Assembly (NCBI GenBank): GCA_030540535.1
Contig: JAUNWB010000025.1
Location: 1 to 9,885, forward strand
From: Elusimicrobiales bacterium
Lineage (GTDB): Bacteria > Elusimicrobiota > Elusimicrobia > Elusimicrobiales > Elusimicrobiaceae
Direction of reading: 5' to 3'
Length of the DNA: 9,885 bases
The stretch's first letter is position 1. Each line of letters starts with the position of its first letter. Of the stretch, positions 6,650-9,885 are shown piece by piece. The notes below the pieces were generated by a model. The model had not been told where the DNA came from. It made no database searches and worked only from the letters and a program-made list of their open reading frames with translations. The position numbers and the translations under genes are program-made.

Positions 6650-7156
6650 TTATATTTTACAGCAAAAGAAAGAGGAGCAATTCGTTCCCGCCGGATTTAC
6701 CTTTTCAGCGCAATTATTGCTTAAAGAGGCACAAACACTCCATCCGACGGAGTTGGTGGTTTTGGATTGGAATTTGCAGTACATATAATGGTCATTTGCA
6801 TTATAAATAATATTCAGATAGTTCTTATCCGCCGAAGTTCGTCCGTGCCAATTTCCGACAATATCGCCCGACCCGCCAATCGTATAACGGAATTTACCCG
6901 CCATACTGGCAAGCGGATTATCGGCCGCCGGAGTACCTACCGAAATATCCAATTCGTCAATAGAGGCAGGCAAAGCGCCGTTGCTGCCCAACTTATACAC
7001 TTCCAGCGCATCCCCCAATTTTCTTACATTGGTCATAGCTTCGGTCCAGCGGCTTTTTTCCACCGCTTTGGTATACTGCGGCAACGCCACCGAAGACAAA
7101 ATTCCGATGATTAACACAACTACCAACAGCTCAATTAAAGTAAAACCTTTTTTCAT
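6650..7156 (-). CDS. Type IV pilin-like protein with N-terminal methylation motif
   Basis: This 168-residue protein is a type IV pilin or type II secretion pseudopilin. It has a class III signal: short leader MKKG, cleavage between G4 and F5, Glu at position 5 of the mature protein (E9), then a hydrophobic helix to about residue 25 and the junction VALPQY (23-28). A prepilin peptidase would cleave and methylate it before assembly into a fibre. Six cysteines lie in the C-terminal third (127, 142, 149, 160, 165, 166), including an unusual CC pair three residues from the end, so disulfides in the exported domain are likely. The ATG at 7156 has AAGGAG at 5-base spacing. It is a single-gene unit converging on uvrA, with two candidate promoters upstream. 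Major pilin, minor pilin and pseudopilin cannot be told apart here; no assembly genes are present. Confidence 0.92.
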   Translation of the reverse strand: MKKGFTLIELLVVVLIIGILSSVALPQYTKAVEKSRWTEAMTNVRKLGDALEVYKLGSNGALPASIDELDISVGTPAADNPLASMAGKFRYTIGGSGDIVGNWHGRTSADKNYLNIIYNANDHYMYCKFQSKTTNSVGWSVCASLSNNCAEKVNPAGTNCSSFFCCKI

Positions 7157-7194
7157 AAAAACTCCTTAGCAAGTTGATTTAAAGGCTTTCTATT

Positions 7195-7223
7195 AGGATA
7201 ACACTTAGCCCCTCAGAAATCAA
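7195..7223 (-). promoter_or_regulatory. Candidate proximal promoter of the pilin gene
   Basis: On the minus strand TTGATT (7218-7223) and TATCCT (7195-7200) are separated by 17 bases. This would give a leader of about 30 bases before the pilin ATG at 7156. It competes as a candidate with the poly-T promoter immediately upstream. Confidence 0.45.
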
Positions 7224-7235
7224 CCCGCTCAGCCC

Positions 7236-7277
7236 ATATTATCAAAAAAAAAAAAACGGGTCAACCCCTTGCCGGGG
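7236..7277 (-). repeat. Promoter-like repeat with a T13 spacer, copy 2, upstream of the pilin gene
   Basis: On the minus strand a 4-bp GC palindrome (CCCC 7265-7268, GGGG 7274-7277) abuts TTGACC (7259-7264). A 17-base spacer with 13 consecutive T (7242-7258) follows, then TAATAT (7236-7241). The predicted start near 7229 would give a leader of about 70 bases before the pilin gene. The arrangement matches copy 1 at 36-79 in hexamer spacing, T-tract length and palindrome loop (TTGCC). A 13-base homopolymer between the two promoter boxes is the layout of phase-variable promoters, where slippage alters the spacing. Confidence 0.6.
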
Positions 7278-7339
7278 AAAGTCAAACAGACCTTTAGTGG
7301 CGTGCCAAAAACAACCGCGCCGCAACGCACCAAAAATTC

Positions 7340-7345
7340 TATAAT
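7340..7345 (+). promoter_or_regulatory. -10 box placing the ybaK transcript start at its ATG
   Basis: A consensus TATAAT ends only 6 bases before the ybaK start codon at 7352, so transcription should begin at or next to that ATG. No ribosome binding site lies between and no clear -35 hexamer is seen 16-18 bases upstream. This suggests a leaderless mRNA. Confidence 0.5.
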
Positions 7346-7351
7346 TTACGT

Positions 7352-7834
7352 ATGAAGGAAAAAATCCATAAAACAAACGCCGCACGCCAGCTGGACGAAC
7401 TCAACATCCCGTACGAACTCATCCCGTATCAAGTGGACGAGGAAGATTTAAGCGCCGCGCACGTGGCCGCCAGCTTAGGCGAAAACATCGACCAAGTATA
7501 TAAAACGCTCGTTTTGCGCGGGGATAAAACGGGGCTCTTTGTGTGCGTTATTCCCGGGGCGGCGGAGCTGGATTTAAAAGCCGCCGCACGCGCAAGCGGC
7601 AACAAATCGTGCGAAATGCTGCACGTCAAAGAACTGTTCCCGCTGACGGGCTACATCCGCGGAGGCTGTTCCCCGCTGGGCATGAAAAAGCATTTTCCCA
7701 CCTTTATCCACGAAGACTGTATTTTGTGGGATTACATTTACATCAGCGCGGGCATCCGCGGCCTGCAAATAAAAATGAGCCCCAACGACCTTTTAAAAGC
7801 CGCCGGAGCCGTCCCTACACCCCTCTGCCGCTGA
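7352..7834 (+). CDS. ybaK: Cys-tRNA(Pro) deacylase, YbaK/EbsC family
   Basis: This 160-residue protein is a free-standing trans-editing factor that hydrolyses Cys mischarged on tRNA(Pro) by prolyl-tRNA synthetase. The length and landmarks match YbaK throughout: the catalytic-type lysine K51 in QVYKTLV, the central GAAELDLKAAA segment (69-79), the conserved GYIRGGCSPLGMKK loop (100-113) and ISAGIRGLQI near the end (131-140). The N-terminus aligns with the family from KTNAARQLDELNI, so ATG 7352 is a sensible start although it has no ribosome binding site. A TATAAT 6 bases upstream points to a leaderless transcript. The gene is divergent from the pilin gene. The RDD gene follows 87 bp downstream without an obvious terminator between, so read-through is possible. 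Confidence 0.95.
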   Translation: MKEKIHKTNAARQLDELNIPYELIPYQVDEEDLSAAHVAASLGENIDQVYKTLVLRGDKTGLFVCVIPGAAELDLKAAARASGNKSCEMLHVKELFPLTGYIRGGCSPLGMKKHFPTFIHEDCILWDYIYISAGIRGLQIKMSPNDLLKAAGAVPTPLCR

Positions 7835-7859
7835 CGCCCCTTCTACTCTATTTTTACCC

Positions 7860-7887
7860 TTGCCGTTTTTTGCCCCGCGCCTATACT
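7860..7887 (+). promoter_or_regulatory. Candidate promoter of the plus-strand RDD gene
   Basis: TTGCCG (7860-7865), a 16-base spacer and TATACT (7882-7887) lie 34 bases ahead of the ATG at 7922. The predicted leader includes the strong AAAGGGGGG ribosome binding site at 7907-7915. Confidence 0.5.
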
Positions 7888-7921
7888 ATCTATATACAAC
7901 TACGCCAAAGGGGGGTGCGTT

Positions 7922-8761
7922 ATGTATGCAAGTGTGTGGAAGCGTTTTTTTGCTTTCTTAATTGATGCGGCCGTATTTGCCGTGATTTTTTGGATTCTGT
8001 CCCAACTGCTCAGCGGGGCCACTGTTCCGCTGGTGCTTTTGGTAATCATTTGGCTGTATTATGCGCTGCTCGAAAGCTCGCCGCTGCAAGCGAGTTTAGG
8101 CAAAATCATCATGAACATCAAAGTGGTGGACCGCCGCGGCCGCCGCCTGACGTTTTGGCAGGCCACAGAGCGCATTTTATCAAAACTGATTACGAACATT
8201 ACGTTTTATTTCGGCTTTTTTATCGCCGCGTTTGACAAGAAAAAACGGACGCTGCACGACCGCGTCAGCCACAGTGCGGTCATCGTCAAAAACGCCGACT
8301 TCAACCCGGACCTGGACGAGGAAGAGGAAGCGGAAGAAGCCTCGCTCACGCTGATTACCGTGGTTTCCATTTTGCTGGCGATTGCGTTTGTAACCATGCT
8401 CCTGGGGCTGGTGGCGCTGCCGCAATACCAGCGTACGGAACGCCACATCCAGCTTTCACGCGTACTAACATCTTTGGGCCAGGCCGCGCGCCAACAGCAA
8501 AAGGATGCGTCTGTGCCGGGGGCAGACCCGCGCGAATGGCAGGGTGAATACAACGGATGTAAAAAAATCAATCCGCAGAAGCTAAGCTGCAAAGGGTACG
8601 AACTGGTGCTGGAACCGGGCGGCGTAACGGCGCAGGCGCGCTCGAACGGAATGGATATTTTATATTCACTGTATTACTCGTTTGACGGCGGGCCGGTAAC
8701 CTGCCAGTCCGATACCGCGCCCGGCCGGGAATTATGCGCTTCGTTTACAGGGGCTAAATAA
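7922..8761 (+). CDS. RDD-family membrane protein fused to a pilin-like C-terminal domain
   Basis: This 279-residue protein has two parts. Residues 1-122 form an RDD domain: RFFAFLID (8-15), helices near 11-30, 35-51 and 85-104, SLGKIIMNIKVVD (58-70) and the closing KRTLHDRVSHSAVIV (108-122). RDD proteins are small membrane proteins of mostly unknown, sometimes transport-related, function. An acidic linker (130-140, DLDEEEEAEEA) leads to a fourth hydrophobic helix (143-164) ending in VALPQY (164-169), the same six residues as in the neighbouring pilin. An amphipathic stretch and a soluble region follow, with cysteines at 213, 223, 261 and 272. The ending CQSDTAPGRELCASF resembles the pilin's C-terminal pattern, which contains VCASL. 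There is no prepilin cleavage motif and no Glu at the pilin +5 position, so the domain should stay tethered, probably facing the periplasm. The ATG has a strong AAAGGGGGG site at 6-base spacing. Domain homology is my reading by eye. Confidence 0.85.
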   Translation: MYASVWKRFFAFLIDAAVFAVIFWILSQLLSGATVPLVLLVIIWLYYALLESSPLQASLGKIIMNIKVVDRRGRRLTFWQATERILSKLITNITFYFGFFIAAFDKKKRTLHDRVSHSAVIVKNADFNPDLDEEEEAEEASLTLITVVSILLAIAFVTMLLGLVALPQYQRTERHIQLSRVLTSLGQAARQQQKDASVPGADPREWQGEYNGCKKINPQKLSCKGYELVLEPGGVTAQARSNGMDILYSLYYSFDGGPVTCQSDTAPGRELCASFTGAK

Positions 8762-8764
8762 CCG

Positions 8765-8797
8765 AAAAAAATCCTCCGCCAAAGCGGAGGATTTTTT
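8765..8797. terminator. Bidirectional terminator between the convergent RDD genes
   Basis: ATCCTCCGC (8771-8779) pairs perfectly with GCGGAGGAT (8784-8792) around a CAAA loop. An A run (8765-8770) precedes it and a T run (8793-8797) follows, so it works for both strands. It sits between the stop codons of the two RDD genes. Confidence 0.92.
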
Positions 8798-8810
8798 ATG
8801 AACCCAAATG

Positions 8811-9668
8811 TTATTCGCCCGGAGCGTAATAGACGGCAGTCTTTTTTTCGTCCCGCGCCACGGCGCTGAGTTTGTACCGCTCCCCGTTCACGCCGATTTT
8901 AAAACCTTTGGGCGAAAGCACTTTTTGCGTATCGCGCTGGAATTGAACCGGGTCCCCGGACAGGAGAGATAAACGCAGCAAATCGTTGGTATACCGCCCA
9001 TAACGCGTGTAGTGGGCTTCTTCCAAAAGCGCGATTTTTACCAAGTGTTTGCGCGCCTGGTCGACGTAATACTTTTGAATCAGCGACCCGCCGCCAAAAA
9101 ACTGCGAGTACGCCGTCCACGCAAAAGCGGCCAAAAGCACGCCGCCAAAAAACCGCACGACCGTGCGTTCCACCCACGATTTTTCGCGAATTTGCACCAC
9201 CACGCTGCCGCTTAAAAAATCCTGCAGGGCGCGGTGGCGGTCGTCAAAAAACGCCACCAAAAATCCGCACATAAAAAGCGCCGCGCTGATGTAGTAGCCA
9301 ACGGCGCGCACAAACGCCTGCGGGATGGAAAGCGGACCGCTTAAATCTTTTTTTACCACGGCAATGCCCACCAGGCTCTTGCCGAGGGTCACGCGGTCGC
9401 CGCTGGATAAAATGGTTTCGTACAAAATAAACGCACCGTTAATACCGGCCAAAATGGCGATAATGCCCCCCAATTCCAGGTTGGGGCCCAACAGTTTAAT
9501 CACCAGCGCGGCAATCAGCTGCGTGGGGATAAACACCACGCCGTAATCAATCAGCAAAGCGACGAAACGTTCCGTCACCGTCGCGTATACCACCTGCGGT
9601 TTTTCCGCACCCGCGGGTTTTGCCGCGGCTACTTCCGGCTCCATGATATTGATACGTTGTTCGGTCAT
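8811..9668 (-). CDS. RDD-family membrane protein with a second, different pilin-like C-terminal domain
   Basis: This 285-residue protein begins with a hydrophilic Ala/Pro-rich segment (1-28). An RDD domain follows at about 30-160: RFVALLID (34-41), TLGKSLVGIAVV (94-105), and the closing DDRHRALQDFLSGSVVV (142-158), with hydrophobic segments near 35-60, 67-87 and 121-141. A further helix (172-190) leads into a soluble tail. Residues 205-233 (ARKHLVKIALLEEAHYTRYGRYTNDLLRL) follow the pattern seen after the membrane helix in many type IV pilins and pseudopilins, with a YxxxGRYT motif, and then a beta-rich segment (253-281). The tail has no cysteine, unlike that of the convergent RDD gene, and there is no prepilin cleavage motif. 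I chose ATG 9668 (GAGGA, 9-base spacing) over TTG 9674, which is too close to the binding site. Pilin-like ancestry of the tail is inferred from pattern only. Confidence 0.82.
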   Translation of the reverse strand: MTEQRINIMEPEVAAAKPAGAEKPQVVYATVTERFVALLIDYGVVFIPTQLIAALVIKLLGPNLELGGIIAILAGINGAFILYETILSSGDRVTLGKSLVGIAVVKKDLSGPLSIPQAFVRAVGYYISAALFMCGFLVAFFDDRHRALQDFLSGSVVVQIREKSWVERTVVRFFGGVLLAAFAWTAYSQFFGGGSLIQKYYVDQARKHLVKIALLEEAHYTRYGRYTNDLLRLSLLSGDPVQFQRDTQKVLSPKGFKIGVNGERYKLSAVARDEKKTAVYYAPGE

Positions 9669-9689
9669 AAACAAAAATCCTCGTATTTT

Positions 9690-9698
9690 ATTATAACA
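9690..9698 (-). promoter_or_regulatory. Extended -10 promoter of the minus-strand RDD gene
   Basis: On the minus strand TGTTATAAT gives a consensus TATAAT (9690-9695) with the TGn extension. The -35 region is weak (TATTTG at 9713-9718, 17-base spacing). The predicted leader is about 15-20 bases and contains the GAGGA ribosome binding site. Confidence 0.6.
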
Positions 9699-9717
9699 AG
9701 TTTTTTTACGCGCAAAT

Positions 9718-9744
9718 AAAAAATATCCCTGGCAAAAACCGGGA
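9718..9744 (-). terminator. Possible second terminator upstream of the RDD gene
   Basis: TCCCTGG (9726-9732) and CCGGGA (9739-9744) form a short stem with a one-base bulge. On the minus strand the stem is followed by TAT and six T (complement of 9718-9723). It would back up the stronger terminator at 9777-9803 and shield the RDD promoter from upstream transcription. Confidence 0.4.
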
Positions 9745-9776
9745 ACTGTAACGGAATCACCTTCTCAATAAACAAC

Positions 9777-9803
9777 AAAAAGCGGCTTTCAAAGCCGCTT
9801 TTT
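9777..9803. terminator. Bidirectional intrinsic terminator
   Basis: AAAAAGCGGC (9777-9786) pairs with GCCGCTTTTT (9794-9803) around a TTTCAAA loop. The A and T flanks make it usable in both directions. It lies 17 bp after the stop codon of the partial minus-strand gene at the right edge. Confidence 0.85.
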
Positions 9804-9820
9804 GTCACACAAGCAAAATT

Positions 9821-9885
9821 TTACCAACCGTTTTTTTGAGCGGGTTTTTCTACGCACTCATGCCCCGGCCAGCGGCTGGCGGTAC
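9821..9885 (-). CDS. C-terminal end of a minus-strand gene, cut by the window edge
   Basis: One minus-strand frame is open from the right edge to a TAA at 9821-9823 and encodes the last 20 residues TASRWPGHECVEKPAQKNGW. The other two minus frames are closed by stops within the same 65 bases. A strong terminator 17 bp downstream is what one expects after a real gene end. The peptide is too short for me to recognise a family. Confidence 0.5.
   Translation of the reverse strand, partial: TASRWPGHECVEKPAQKNGW

Noticed and set aside
6336..6788. Plus-strand open frame of 150 codons
   Set aside because: It overlaps the uvrA 3' end out of frame, crosses the uvrA terminator and runs antisense to the pilin gene. 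Its Arg/Lys/Pro-rich composition is that of a shadow frame.
7240..7277. Intrinsic terminator reading of hairpin plus T13 on the minus strand
   Set aside because: Eight bases containing TTGACC separate hairpin and T tract, no gene ends just upstream on that strand, and the boxes fit a promoter better. Kept as an alternative only.
9669..9674. TTG start for the minus-strand RDD gene
   Set aside because: It would sit only about 3 bases from the GAGGA site. The ATG at 9668 has normal spacing.

Overview
The window looks like a chromosomal segment of a Gram-negative, type IV pilin-rich bacterium at roughly 50% GC. My best guess is a gut-type member of Elusimicrobiota. This is inferred from the pilin style (MKKGFTLIELLVVVLIIG start, VALPQY junction, cysteine-containing C-terminus) and was not verified by any search. 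There are nine gene calls: eight complete genes and one C-terminal fragment at the right edge.

Layout. Positions 1-476 are non-coding. They hold a poly-T promoter-like repeat, a composite palindromic repeat, a ladder of TTTATAAA motifs and a strong terminator. Positions 477-3506 are a tight minus-strand operon, read in the order membrane flippase-like protein, gamma-carbonic-anhydrase-like hexapeptide protein, single-domain response regulator, eight-repeat TPR protein. The joints are a 17-bp overlap, a 1-bp gap and a 10-bp gap, and the operon ends at the 414-446 terminator. An AT-rich symmetric divergent promoter at 3529-3558 separates it from uvrA (3620-6592, plus), which ends in its own terminator. 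A minus-strand type IV pilin-like gene (6650-7156) converges on uvrA. Its upstream region holds two candidate promoters. One of them has a 13-base T tract between the -35 and -10 boxes and is a second copy of the repeat at the left edge.

Positions 7352-9668 hold ybaK (Cys-tRNA(Pro) deacylase, probably leaderless), then two convergent genes for RDD-family membrane proteins separated by a bidirectional terminator. Both RDD proteins carry a C-terminal extension made of an extra transmembrane helix and a pilin-like soluble region. In the plus-strand protein the extension ends its helix with VALPQY, as the neighbouring true pilin does, and has two cysteine pairs. In the minus-strand protein the extension follows a different pilin pattern (ARKHLVKIALLEEAHYTRYGRYTNDL). 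Neither has a prepilin peptidase site, so both would stay anchored in the membrane. This pair is the most unusual content of the window.

How the genes fit together. uvrA and ybaK are housekeeping genes (nucleotide excision repair, tRNA editing). The left operon joins a signalling receiver to a TPR scaffold and two envelope or metabolic proteins; its overall role is unknown. The pilin and the two RDD-pilin-like fusions suggest an envelope or pilus-associated theme on the right, but no assembly ATPase, prepilin peptidase or secretin is in the window.
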